A DNA stretch of 64,000 bases from Dyella nitratireducens. Lineage in GTDB: Bacteria; Pseudomonadota; Gammaproteobacteria; Xanthomonadales; Rhodanobacteraceae. Positions within the stretch are counted from its first letter, which is position 1. Each line of letters opens with the position of its first letter. The DNA lies in the NCBI RefSeq assembly GCF_014642835.1, contig NZ_BMJA01000004.1, forward strand, positions 65,678-129,677, read 5' to 3'. The notes under the pieces were generated by a model. It worked only from the letters and a program-made list of their open reading frames with translations, had not been told where the DNA came from and made no database searches. This document shows positions 25,935 through 34,081 of the stretch, one piece after another. The position numbers and the translations under genes were made by a program.

Positions 25935-27113
25935 GTGAAAGTGGATGTTCTGGTGATCGGCGCCGGTGCCGCTGGCTTGATGTGCGCGATCACCGCAGGG
26001 CAGCGCGGGCGACGCGTGCTGCTGCTCGATCATGCCAACAAGCCCGGCAAGAAGATCCTGATGTCCGGTGGCGGACGCTGCAACTTCACCAATCTGGGCG
26101 TGACGCCGGCGCAATACCTGTCGGGCAATCCGCATTTCTGCAAATCAGCGCTGGCGCGCTATACGCAATGGGATTTCGTTGCGATGGTGGAAAAGCATCG
26201 CATTGCCTATCACGAGAAAGAGCTGGGGCAGTTGTTTTGCGATGAATCCTCCAAGCTGATCGTGCGCATGTTGCTGGACGAATGCGCGGCGGCAGGCGTG
26301 CGCATTGAAACCAGTTGCGCGGTAGAAAGAGTTCGAAAGACGGAGGAAGGTTTTGCGGTTGTTACAGCGAACGGCGGAGTGCATGCCGATTCGCTGGTGG
26401 TCGCCACAGGCGGTCTGTCGATCCCCAGCATGGGGGCGACCGGGTTCGGCTATGAGTTGGCACGACAGTTCGGCCATAACGTGCTGTCGACGCGCGCAGG
26501 CCTGGTGCCGCTGACCTTGAGCGGCAAGCATAGCGAGCATTACCAGGAGCTTGCCGGTGTGGCGTTGCCGGTGGCCGAAATACGGGTGGGGAAGCGAAGT
26601 TTTCGCGCCGGCTTGTTGTTCACACATCGCGGCATCAGCGGGCCTTCCGTGCTGCAAATTTCCTCCTACTGGGAACCGGGTGAGGAGCTGCGGATCGATC
26701 TGTCGCCGGAGCAGGACATCGGCGATTGGCTGCTTGCCCAGCGCGCAGCGCGGCCGGCGGCAGAACTGCGCAACGTGCTAGGCGATTTGCTGCCGCGGCG
26801 GTTGGCGCAACGTTTGTGCGAGCTGTGGCTCGGCAGCAAACCGATGCGCCAGTACCGTGATGCGGAACTGCACGATACTGGCGCGCGATTGCATGATTGG
26901 CCAATCGTGGCCAGTGGCACGGAGGGTTATCGCACGGCGGAAGTTACACTGGGCGGCGTGGATACGGATGAGCTTTCTTCCACCACCATGCAGTCCAAGC
27001 GCGTGCAGGGCCTGTATTTCATCGGCGAAGTCGTCGACGTTACCGGCTGGCTGGGCGGCTACAACTTCCAATGGGCGTGGGCGTCGGGCCATGCAGCCGG
27101 CGAGGCTGTCTGA
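25935..27113 (+). CDS. HI0933-type NAD(P)/FAD-dependent oxidoreductase
   Basis: 392 residues. The Rossmann motif VDVLVIGAGAAGLMCA starts at residue 3, followed by KPGKKILMSGGGRCNFTN, characteristic of the HI0933/aminoacetone oxidase family (TIGR00275). The C-terminal GLYFIGEVVDVTGWLGGYNFQWAWASGHAAG is the FAD-closing motif. The natural substrate of the family is uncertain. A GTG at 25935 is chosen as start because it sits immediately before the Rossmann strand with GGTGAT upstream. A TTG at 25896 is also in frame but unsupported. Confidence 0.9.
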   Translation: MKVDVLVIGAGAAGLMCAITAGQRGRRVLLLDHANKPGKKILMSGGGRCNFTNLGVTPAQYLSGNPHFCKSALARYTQWDFVAMVEKHRIAYHEKELGQLFCDESSKLIVRMLLDECAAAGVRIETSCAVERVRKTEEGFAVVTANGGVHADSLVVATGGLSIPSMGATGFGYELARQFGHNVLSTRAGLVPLTLSGKHSEHYQELAGVALPVAEIRVGKRSFRAGLLFTHRGISGPSVLQISSYWEPGEELRIDLSPEQDIGDWLLAQRAARPAAELRNVLGDLLPRRLAQRLCELWLGSKPMRQYRDAELHDTGARLHDWPIVASGTEGYRTAEVTLGGVDTDELSSTTMQSKRVQGLYFIGEVVDVTGWLGGYNFQWAWASGHAAGEAV

Positions 27114-27175
27114 GGCTTCGCTTTCGTTGAACATCGGCCATGCTCCACTTAAGTGCCTGTGACAGGAGATGCTTT

Positions 27176-28066
27176 ATGAAAGTCGGCTTTATCGGACTCG
27201 GTGCGATGGGCAATGCCATGGCCAGCAACCTGGTGGCGGCCGGCCATCATGTGACGGTGTGGAACCGCTCGGCGGCGGCGGCGCAGAAACTGGAGTCGCT
27301 ACTAGGTGCCAAAGCAGTGAGTACGCCGGATCGCGCGGCGCAGGGTGAAGTGCTGCACAGCATGCTGGCGAATGATCAGGCGACGCGTGAGGTGTTTCTG
27401 GATGGCGGTCTGATGGATGCCATGGATCCCGGTATGGTGCACGTCAATCACGCCACCATTTCCGTCGCGCTCGCCAGGCAACTGGCCGAAGAACATGCCA
27501 AGCGCGGCCTGGCCTATGTTTCCGCACCGGTGTTTGGCCGTCCGGATGTGGCTGCCGCAGGCAAGCTCAACATGCTGGTGGCCGGTGCACACACCGCCAT
27601 CGAAAAGGTGAAACCTTTGCTTGAAACCATGGCAGCCAGATTGTGGCCGATGGGTGAGCAGCCCGAGCGCGCCAACGCCGTGAAGCTGGCAGGCAATTTC
27701 ATGATCGTATCGGCGATTGAAAGCTTGGCCGAAGCATCGGTACTTGCGCGCGCCTACGGTGTGAGTGCTTCCGATTTCATCGAGCTGATGACCAGCACCT
27801 TGTTCGCATCGCCGGTGTATCAGATTTATGGCAAAGCGATGGCGGAGGAGCGCTTTACGCCACCGGGCTTTGCGCTGCCGCTGGGCTTGAAGGACGTGAT
27901 GCTGGCGCAGGATGCCGCGCAGGCGGAGAAGGTGCCGATGCCGCTGGCGAGTGTGTTGCGCGAAAGCTTGATCGAGGCGTTGGCCAACGGTGCCGAGGGA
28001 ATGGATCTCGCCGCGCTGGCGCGCGTTGCCGAGCGTCGAGCCAATCTGGATGGTCGCAAGAAATGA
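27176..28066 (+). CDS. NAD(P)-dependent beta-hydroxyacid dehydrogenase family protein
   Basis: 296 residues. The N-terminal Rossmann motif KVGFIGLGAMGNAMASNLVAAGH and the catalytic region FVSAPVFGRPDVAAAGKLNML and KLAGNFMIVSAIESLAEA identify the 3-hydroxyisobutyrate dehydrogenase / glyoxylate reductase family. Lys at KLAGN is the expected catalytic residue. Substrate could be a 3-hydroxyacid, tartronate semialdehyde or succinic semialdehyde-type aldehyde; this cannot be chosen by eye. The ATG at 27176 has AGGAG seven bases upstream. Confidence 0.9.
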   Translation: MKVGFIGLGAMGNAMASNLVAAGHHVTVWNRSAAAAQKLESLLGAKAVSTPDRAAQGEVLHSMLANDQATREVFLDGGLMDAMDPGMVHVNHATISVALARQLAEEHAKRGLAYVSAPVFGRPDVAAAGKLNMLVAGAHTAIEKVKPLLETMAARLWPMGEQPERANAVKLAGNFMIVSAIESLAEASVLARAYGVSASDFIELMTSTLFASPVYQIYGKAMAEERFTPPGFALPLGLKDVMLAQDAAQAEKVPMPLASVLRESLIEALANGAEGMDLAALARVAERRANLDGRKK

Positions 28067-28096
28067 TTGCGCGACTTACCGTTACCCGGTGACATC

Positions 28097-28169
28097 GTAG
28101 GTTGGGGTGCAAACCCAAACACATGCCATGCAGGTTGACACCCATGTTGGGGTTTGCACCCCAACCTAC
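28097..28169. repeat. GTAGGTTGGGGTGCAAACCC inverted repeat pair
   Basis: Arms at 28097-28120 and 28146-28169 are reverse complements apart from one base. They are close to the arms at 6800-6871. The right arm overlaps the 3' end of the PhzF gene and supplies its stop codon. Confidence 0.85.
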
Positions 28170-29044
28170 GGGCTCCAATGCAAGGTGCCGTCGATGACGG
28201 TATTCGTGCGTCCGCCGATCCAGATCGTGCCATCCACGATATGCGCAATCAGCAGCGCATCGTGTCCCATCTCGCGCCCCTGGCTGACGGCATAGCCACG
28301 CGCCAACGGTCCATGCGGTTCAGCGTGCGCGATATAGGCGGCGATCAATCCATTGGCCGCGCCGGAAGCGGGATCTTCAACAATGCCGACACCGGACGGA
28401 AAAGCACGCACCACCAACTGGTAGTCCGGATGGCTGCTGCGTGCAAACGCGCACAAGCCCATGCTGCCACTGGCGACAGCAAGCGCGCCGATGGCGCTGT
28501 GGTCGGGCGTCCACGCGCGCAGGCTGGCTTCGTCTACGCACTCGGCCAGCCACCAGCGACGCCCACCGTCTACCAGCGCAGGCGGTAGTTTGCCGAGTCC
28601 AATGCTGTCGAGCGTGGCAGACAGCAGCGGGTGTGCGTGCAGGCCGGTTTTCACTACGCGTGCTTCAGGCGATTGCAGCATCAGCACGCGTTGCGGGCCG
28701 TTGCTTTCCACGCGAATCGGCAGCACGCCGGCACCGCATTCCTGCCACAGAACGCCGTCTTGCGGCTGGGCCAGATCGCATTCGAGTACGGCGTGCGCGC
28801 TGCCGACACTGGGATGGCCGGCAAAGGCAATCTCCTTCTCCGGCGTGAAGATGCGCACGCGGTAGCTGGCCTTGGGATCGCTGGGGGGCAGCAGGAAGGT
28901 GGTTTCCACCAGGTCGGTCCAGCGTGCGTAGCGCTGCATGTCGGCATCAGTCCATCCGCGGGCATCGGTGACCACACCTAGGTGATTGCCGCCGCCGGGA
29001 CTGGCGGCGAAGACGTCCAGGTGCATATAGCGAATGGGGTTCAT
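28166..29044 (-). CDS. PhzF family isomerase-like protein
   Basis: 292 residues of the diaminopimelate epimerase-like PhzF family. Signatures: YMHLDVFAASPGGGNHLGVV at the N-terminus (family FxGNP-like loop), FTPEKEIAFAGHPSVGSAHAVL, and EDPASGAANGLIAAYI in the C-terminal half. PhzF of the phenazine pathway isomerises trans-2,3-dihydro-3-hydroxyanthranilate; most stand-alone homologues have unknown substrates, and no phenazine genes are nearby. The glutamate of the EIAFAGHP motif is the expected base. The start at 29044 is preferred. The gene stops inside the repeat at 28146-28169. Confidence 0.9.
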   Translation of the reverse strand: MNPIRYMHLDVFAASPGGGNHLGVVTDARGWTDADMQRYARWTDLVETTFLLPPSDPKASYRVRIFTPEKEIAFAGHPSVGSAHAVLECDLAQPQDGVLWQECGAGVLPIRVESNGPQRVLMLQSPEARVVKTGLHAHPLLSATLDSIGLGKLPPALVDGGRRWWLAECVDEASLRAWTPDHSAIGALAVASGSMGLCAFARSSHPDYQLVVRAFPSGVGIVEDPASGAANGLIAAYIAHAEPHGPLARGYAVSQGREMGHDALLIAHIVDGTIWIGGRTNTVIDGTLHWSP

Positions 29045-29151
29045 ACGGCTAGGAAAAACGCGAAGCAAGAATGACCGTGCATTCTAACCGTCGACAAGTT
29101 GTCGCGTGAACGTCAAGATGGGCGGATTCCGAAGTTCGTCCAATTCGTCAT

Positions 29152-29760
29152 ATGCCGACTACGCTACTCATCATCCTTGCCGCCACCTGCATCGTCTCCT
29201 TCATGGCCTTCAACAATCGGCGCCTGGTGGATGATCTGATCCTGTGGCCGCCCGCCATCGAGCGCAAACGCGAGTACTACCGGCTGGTTACCTACGGCTT
29301 GCTGCATGCCGACCCCATGCACTTGTTGTTCAACATGATCACGCTGTTCTTTTTCGGCAAGCAGATGGAGCCCGTCTACAACGCCACCTTGGGGATGTTC
29401 GGCTTCGCGCTGTTCTATCTGGGCGGACTGATCGTGTCGATCCTGCCCACTTACCTGAAGAACCGCCGCAATACGAATTACCACAGCCTGGGAGCATCCG
29501 GCGCTGTATCCGCTGTGTTGTTCGGCTTCATTTTGTACGCACCATGGACGCGTATCTGGGTATTGGTTGTACCCGTGCCGGCCATCATCTATGCCGTGTT
29601 GTACGTGGGCTATTCCATCTACATGGATCAGCGCGGGCGAGACAACATCAACCACAGCGCACATCTATGGGGAGCGGCTTACGGCGTCGTGTTTACGGTA
29701 TTGGCGAATCCGCCGGTACTGCTCCATTTTCTGGCGGCCTTATCGCGGCCCGGCATGTAA
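29152..29760 (+). CDS. Rhomboid family intramembrane serine protease
   Basis: 202 residues with six predicted transmembrane segments. The catalytic dyad is visible: Ser116 in GASGAVSAVLFG and a His in SAHLWGAAYG near residue 171. HADPMHLLFNM matches the conserved loop-1 region of rhomboids. These enzymes cut substrate transmembrane segments within the bilayer. Bacterial substrates are mostly unknown. No extra soluble domain is present. The ATG at 29152 gives a start immediately before the first membrane segment. Confidence 0.92.
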   Translation: MPTTLLIILAATCIVSFMAFNNRRLVDDLILWPPAIERKREYYRLVTYGLLHADPMHLLFNMITLFFFGKQMEPVYNATLGMFGFALFYLGGLIVSILPTYLKNRRNTNYHSLGASGAVSAVLFGFILYAPWTRIWVLVVPVPAIIYAVLYVGYSIYMDQRGRDNINHSAHLWGAAYGVVFTVLANPPVLLHFLAALSRPGM

Positions 29761-29838
29761 TCGGCCAACGACTGGCACTTGCCGAGCGCACGCACTTCGC
29801 GATGATGGGGTCACCGCCCACCGTTGGAGTACGTACGC

Positions 29839-30417
29839 ATGGCAACGACGCGCAAGTCTGCCGCGAAGAAGTCCGCGGCCCGTAAGGCAAGCCAGGGTAA
29901 GGATCCGGCCAGGAAAAAGACCGTCGGCAAATCGGCAGCTGCCAGCAAGAAGGTTGTAAAAAAGCCTGCCATCAAGAAAACGGTGAAGAAGGCAGCGCCC
30001 AAGCCGGCAACGAAAGCGGCAGTCAAGAAAACCGCTGCCAAGAAAACGGTCAAGAAAGGTACGGCATCGTCTGCGCCCGCCAAGCCAAAGGCAGCGACGG
30101 CCAAGGTGCCCGCTGCAAAGACCAAACCCGTGCGCAAGGCCGCATCCGCCAAACCCATCGTGGAACAATCGGCACCCGCCACACCACCTGCCACCGAGCC
30201 CCCGCATATCAGCCCCGAAGAGGCTGTTGCGCATATCCAGGCGCTGTTGCAGGCGAAGCAGGAACGCGTCAAACAAGGCCCAAGTTGGCCTGGGTCCAAG
30301 TCGAGTTCAGGCTCCGTCAACGGCCATGCACAACATGACGGTGGCTCATCAGGCGGCGGGCCGTTGCATCATCTCTCGCACGCTCGTGGCGATCAGGCCA
30401 AAGGTGGCAAGACCTGA
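29839..30417 (+). CDS. Lysine/alanine-rich histone H1-like protein
   Basis: 192 residues. The first 120 residues are almost all Lys, Ala, Pro, Thr and Ser in short units such as KKTVKK and AAKK, resembling the tail of eukaryotic histone H1 and bacterial AlgP/HupB-type tails. Residues 130-155 form a short helix (ISPEEAVAHIQALLQAKQERV), and the end is Gly/Ser/His-rich. It probably binds DNA or other polyanions and could act as a nucleoid-associated regulator. Repeat number in such genes often varies between strains. GGAG lies 10 bases upstream of the ATG. Confidence 0.78.
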   Translation: MATTRKSAAKKSAARKASQGKDPARKKTVGKSAAASKKVVKKPAIKKTVKKAAPKPATKAAVKKTAAKKTVKKGTASSAPAKPKAATAKVPAAKTKPVRKAASAKPIVEQSAPATPPATEPPHISPEEAVAHIQALLQAKQERVKQGPSWPGSKSSSGSVNGHAQHDGGSSGGGPLHHLSHARGDQAKGGKT

Positions 30418-30551
30418 ATCCCGGCCCGGCGCCGGGATGGCGCAAGCAAACCAGGCTTGTTATCGATTTTGGATTGCCAACTGGCTCTGCTCAGGGCGCA
30501 TTTATCGCCGCAGGACTAGGCTGCAAACGTAGAGCGCATGGAGTCCCCACC

Positions 30552-30914
30552 ATGAACATCTCAGTCAAACGCGTGCTTGCCGGTGCCGTGCTGGTAGGCC
30601 TGATCAGCCTGCTTTCCGGCTGCTATGTGGCACCAGGCTATAGCTACGTCCAAGGTAACGGCTACGCAGGCGCCGCTTACTATGGAACCGGTCCTTCCGT
30701 TGTCTACGATTACCCATATGGCTATCCCTACGGTTATTACGGCTACCCATACGGGTATTACGGTGGCTGGGGTTACTACGGTTGCTGCTATCGCGGCGGG
30801 TATTACGGCCGAGGCCATTACTATGGCCATGGAGGTGGCCGTTGGTCCGGGGGGCATGGCGGTGGCCATTGGTCCGGTGGCCACGGTGGCGGTTGGAGCG
30901 GTCACGGGCATTGA
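30552..30914 (+). CDS. Gly/Tyr-rich lipoprotein
   Basis: 120 residues starting with a lipoprotein signal (MNISVKRVLAGAVLVGLISL, lipobox LSGC, Cys24). The mature part is low complexity: Tyr/Gly repeats of the GYPYGYYG type, a CC pair, and a tail of Gly/His/Trp/Ser repeats (GGHWSGGHGG). Such proteins are typical small envelope lipoproteins of Xanthomonadales with no known function; the His-rich tail could bind metal. A hairpin terminator follows at 30933-30959. Confidence 0.72.
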   Translation: MNISVKRVLAGAVLVGLISLLSGCYVAPGYSYVQGNGYAGAAYYGTGPSVVYDYPYGYPYGYYGYPYGYYGGWGYYGCCYRGGYYGRGHYYGHGGGRWSGGHGGGHWSGGHGGGWSGHGH

Positions 30915-30932
30915 GCTCTCATCTTTTGTCAG

Positions 30933-30966
30933 AATGCGGGGATGATTCGTCCCCGCATTTTTTTAT
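30933..30966 (+). terminator. Intrinsic terminator overlapping the next start codon
   Basis: A 10-bp stem AATGCGGGGA (30933-30942) with TCCCCGCATT (30950-30959), 7-base loop, followed by a T-run. It fits a terminator for the Gly/Tyr-rich lipoprotein gene. Its ascending arm and loop also contain the ATG (30942-30944) of the downstream gene. Confidence 0.75.
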
Positions 30967-32015
30967 CCGCCACGCAATGGTTCCTTTGCATCATGGTGGT
31001 CGCCGCATTGGGTGCTTGTGCTGATCTTCGCTACTACGCGCACGTCACGCATGGCGAGAGCGCCTTGTTGCTCAAGCGTCGCTCCGTAAGCAAGGTGATT
31101 GCCGATCCTGCCACCGACCCCAAACTGGCGGCACGGCTGAAACTTTCCCAGCAGGCACGGCAATTCGCCTCTGACCAGCTCGATCTGCCACGCAATCGCA
31201 GCTACACCTATTACGTGCCATTGCATCGCCCGTACGTGGTTTGGAATGTCTTCGCGACGCCACGCTTTTCAGTGGAGGCAGTGCCGCAGTGTTTTCCCAT
31301 CGCCGGCTGCGTGGCTTATCGCGGCTGGTTTGACGAGCAGAAGGCGCGGGCGAGCGCCGAGCGTTTGCGTGCGAAAGGCGACGATGTCTATATCGGTGGT
31401 GTATCGGCCTATTCGACACTGGGGTGGTTTTCCGATCCCATCCTCAGCAGCATGATGCGCTGGGATGACGACGAACTGGTCGGCACGATTTTTCACGAAC
31501 TGGCGCATCAGAAGATTTACCTGAAAGGCGATACGGCTTTCAACGAAAGCTACGCCATGTTCGTGGAAGATGAGGGCCTGCGTGAGTGGCACCGCGCGCG
31601 CGGTGAGCCCGTTGGCGACGACCATGGCCAGGTGATGGATGATGCGTTCACCGGGCTGGTGCTGGATCTGCGTGATCGCCTGAAAAAACTCTATGCGAGC
31701 GGCGTGGACGAACAGGCCATGGCGGAAAACAAGCAGCGGGAGATTGAATCCTTCCGTGCACGTTACGCAGCATGGCGCGATAAAAACTGGCCGAACGATC
31801 ACCGCTACGATAAGTGGGTGGCGAAGCCGATCAATAACGCCACCTTGCTGCCGTTTGGTTTGTACGATCAGTGGAAGCCGGCGTTTGCAGTACTGTTCAA
31901 GCAGGTTGGCGAACAATGGCCACCGTTCTTCAAGCGCGTCCGTGAACTCGCAAAAGAATCTGATGCTGAGCGCGAGAAGACGTTGCGAGCCTTGTCGGAC
32001 ACCAGCAAAAATTAG
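30942..32015 (+). CDS. Putative zinc aminopeptidase, lipoprotein (DUF/PF10023 family)
   Basis: 357 residues starting MIRPRIFLSATQWFLCIMVV with lipobox LGAC (Cys26). A zinc metallopeptidase motif HELAHQ lies at 185-190 with the glutamate Glu186 as expected base, and later FNESYAMFVEDEG supplies the likely third ligand. The sequence matches the predicted aminopeptidase family found in gammaproteobacteria, anchored in the envelope. The start codon lies in the loop of a terminator hairpin, and no better in-frame start keeps the signal peptide. Its stop overlaps the DUF72 gene's stop by four bases. Confidence 0.83.
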   Translation: MIRPRIFLSATQWFLCIMVVAALGACADLRYYAHVTHGESALLLKRRSVSKVIADPATDPKLAARLKLSQQARQFASDQLDLPRNRSYTYYVPLHRPYVVWNVFATPRFSVEAVPQCFPIAGCVAYRGWFDEQKARASAERLRAKGDDVYIGGVSAYSTLGWFSDPILSSMMRWDDDELVGTIFHELAHQKIYLKGDTAFNESYAMFVEDEGLREWHRARGEPVGDDHGQVMDDAFTGLVLDLRDRLKKLYASGVDEQAMAENKQREIESFRARYAAWRDKNWPNDHRYDKWVAKPINNATLLPFGLYDQWKPAFAVLFKQVGEQWPPFFKRVRELAKESDAEREKTLRALSDTSKN

Positions 32016-32842
32016 CATGACGTCGCCTGCAGTCGTTCGATCAGCGCCATAGCTGCATCCGGGTTGCGCTCCTTCGCGGCGCTGATGAAGAAAACAAAGA
32101 CATCGCGCTTGCGTTTTGGTGCACGTTCTGTGCCGAGGTAAGGGAGCTCCGCCGGTTGTTCTCCATCCGCCCACATATGCGCACGTTTCGCCCAATCATC
32201 GAGTTCCTCGCTGCCGTAGCCCGTCGCCACATGGTTACGTGAACGCATAAGCCGTGCGTAGACGAAATCCGCCGTCACATCGGCAAAGGATGGATAGTCG
32301 GGCGAATCAGTGAACACCGTCGCCATACCGTGCTTGCGCACCAGTGCGAGGTAATCGGCATTGACGAATTCCCGGTCGCGTACGTCCAGCACGTGACGCA
32401 GCGCATGTGCTTCGACCTGCTTCGGCAACAAGTCGAGGAATTCGGCGAAGCTATCGCGCTGTAAACGCTGGCCGGCGTCGAACTGCCAAACGATCGGGCC
32501 GAGCCGATCGCCCAGCGAGGCGATGCCGCCCAGGAAGTCCTCAATCTGCGGCCCGGTTTTTCCCAGATTGCGCGACTGCATGATGCGCATCGGTGCTTTG
32601 GCCGAGAAGACGAAACCATCCGGCGTTTCCGCGGCCCACTTGGCATACGTCGCGGGCTTCTGCGTGCCGTAGTAGGTGCCATTGATTTCGATCGCCGTGA
32701 GCTTGCGGCTGGCGTACTCCAGCTCACGCCGCTGCACCAGGCCTTTGGGATAGAAGTTGTCGCGCCACGGCGCAAAGGTCCAGCCGCCGACGCCGACGCG
32801 AATGCCGTTCACCGGCTGGGGAGGTTGGTCGAACAGTTCCAT
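32012..32842 (-). CDS. DUF72 family protein (YecE-like)
   Basis: 276 residues. The N-terminal VGVGGWTFAPWRDNFYP, ELEYASRKLTAIEINGTYY and FSAKAPMRIMQSRNLG motifs identify the DUF72 family, which has a TIM-barrel-like fold and unknown function. GPIVWQFDAGQRL and HALRHVLDVRDREFVN follow in the expected order. No catalytic role is established. It is convergent with the putative aminopeptidase and 19 bases downstream of the cytochrome gene on the same strand. Confidence 0.92.
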   Translation of the reverse strand: MELFDQPPQPVNGIRVGVGGWTFAPWRDNFYPKGLVQRRELEYASRKLTAIEINGTYYGTQKPATYAKWAAETPDGFVFSAKAPMRIMQSRNLGKTGPQIEDFLGGIASLGDRLGPIVWQFDAGQRLQRDSFAEFLDLLPKQVEAHALRHVLDVRDREFVNADYLALVRKHGMATVFTDSPDYPSFADVTADFVYARLMRSRNHVATGYGSEELDDWAKRAHMWADGEQPAELPYLGTERAPKRKRDVFVFFISAAKERNPDAAMALIERLQATSC

Positions 32843-32861
32843 GATTCAAATACTCCGCGGG

Positions 32862-33680
32862 CTACTTCTCCGCCTTGTGTTGCGCCATGTACTTCAAGTA
32901 GCTGATCACCGCATCCAAATCCGCATCCGATAGCGATTGCTGTGTGGGAAAGCCGGTCATCCTGCCTTCCGGCCAGCGCCGCAGCGACTGCGGATTGCGG
33001 ATGAATGCGCGCAGCATGTCCGTGCTCAAGTATTCGGTCGGGCTGTGCGGAATATTGAGATCCGGCCCCATGCGCGCATCGCCCTGGCCATTGAGCGTGT
33101 GGCAGGCAAAGCAGGTGCGCTGGAACACGGTGTAGCCTCGCCGCACAGGGCTATCGGTGGGCACGGAAGCTGCGGGCACTGTGGCTGGGAAGCGTGTGGC
33201 TGTGTCTTCCACGCGTTGGATGCGCGCCAGCTGGTACGGCCATTGTTCGCTACTGATCCCGGCGGCGGCAGGTTTGGTCCACACCACGTAGAAGGGCCCT
33301 GCGTCGCCCTTGTTGCCCGGCAACGGCGGCCATGGGTGCTGAGGGTCCTCCACGGCCAGCCACGCCTGTGCGTCCGATCGGTTGAGCAGGGCATCCGCTG
33401 CAATGTCGACCGAGAAGCCATCGTTCGCAACGAATTTTAAACGATCGCCGCGCGCAAGCTTCGGTAGCAAAGCGCGCAGTGGCACGGCGCGATAGGTCAT
33501 CGTGCGATGGAACGCGACATCATCTTGAATCGTCACGCTCTGTGCATCGGCGCTGCGCAATAATTGCTCAGTCGTCCAAACATGGGCGTTGGGGCTTACA
33601 TCAATGTGCAGTTCGGCCGCGTGCAGCGGCAGGGCGTAGCACAGCATCAACAGGGCAAGACAGCGATACAGCATGCTCAT
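32862..33680 (-). CDS. Periplasmic cytochrome c fused to a molybdopterin-oxidoreductase-like domain
   Basis: 272 residues with a signal peptide (1-22). Residues 25-150 resemble the substrate-side fold of sulfite oxidase-type proteins (TYRAVPLRALLP, LKFVANDGFSVDI), but no molybdenum-ligating cysteine is apparent. A mono-haem cytochrome c domain follows with CFACH at 190-194 and a likely axial Met in GRMTGFP. It would move electrons in the periplasm; the partner is unknown. The chosen ATG at 33680 follows AAAGG. An ATG six bases later is equally possible. Confidence 0.75.
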   Translation of the reverse strand: MSMLYRCLALLMLCYALPLHAAELHIDVSPNAHVWTTEQLLRSADAQSVTIQDDVAFHRTMTYRAVPLRALLPKLARGDRLKFVANDGFSVDIAADALLNRSDAQAWLAVEDPQHPWPPLPGNKGDAGPFYVVWTKPAAAGISSEQWPYQLARIQRVEDTATRFPATVPAASVPTDSPVRRGYTVFQRTCFACHTLNGQGDARMGPDLNIPHSPTEYLSTDMLRAFIRNPQSLRRWPEGRMTGFPTQQSLSDADLDAVISYLKYMAQHKAEK

Positions 33681-33831
33681 GCTTTGGCCTTTTGCGGATA
33701 AGTATTTAGTGACAAGCACTTGGGAAACGGTGCAGATGAAACCATCGACAGGCTGCCGGTTAATTATCGGAAAGCTGAACCGATCCGATTGGGGCCTTGA
33801 ACTTCATCCACACTGGACACACTAAGTCTAC

Positions 33832-33968
33832 GAATCGCCGTGAGGCGACAAGAGGATGCAGCAGTCCATCGCAGCATCCAGGGGTCGGTTCCAAGTTTAC
33901 CCTCCCCCCGGAACGCGACCTAACAAACCCCGGCCGTTATTCCCCTGGCTGCCGGGGTTTTATCTTTT
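33832..33968 (+). ncRNA. Candidate structured small RNA with C-rich loops
   Basis: Four hairpins follow one another. A: TCGCC-GTGA-GGCGA (33835-33848, GNRA loop). B: GGATGC...GCATCC (33854-33879). C: GGTCGGTTCC (33883-33892) with GGAACGCGACC (33910-33920, one bulge), whose 17-base loop contains CCCTCCCCCC. D: AAACCCCGGC (33925-33934) with GCCGGGGTTT (33951-33960), loop containing CCCC, followed by a T-rich run, an intrinsic terminator. A weak TTGAAC box lies at 33797-33802, about 30 bases before hairpin A. C-rich loops that pair with Shine-Dalgarno sequences are known for the Xanthomonas sRNA sX13; identity with it is not claimed. Confidence 0.6.
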
Positions 33969-33998
33969 CTGTCATCGCACTGGCCTCTACGCCGACTA

Positions 33999-34026
33999 TT
34001 CACGGCAAGGGCTTCGGCAGGATAAT
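33999..34026 (+). promoter_or_regulatory. Possible sigma-70 promoter of pncB
   Basis: TTCACG (33999-34004, 4/6) and GATAAT (34021-34026, 5/6) are separated by 16 bases. It lies after the terminator of the structured RNA and 56 bases before the pncB ATG, so pncB could be expressed independently of the RNA. Confidence 0.4.
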
Positions 34027-34081
34027 GAGTGGATGCCGCGCGACGCGCGTGCTGCTTCTCTTCCCCCGACATGGCTGTTCC

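Noticed and set aside
33797-34081. N-terminal extension of pncB
   Set aside because: Would add 95 residues encoded by strong RNA hairpins and a terminator; the family start matches 34082.
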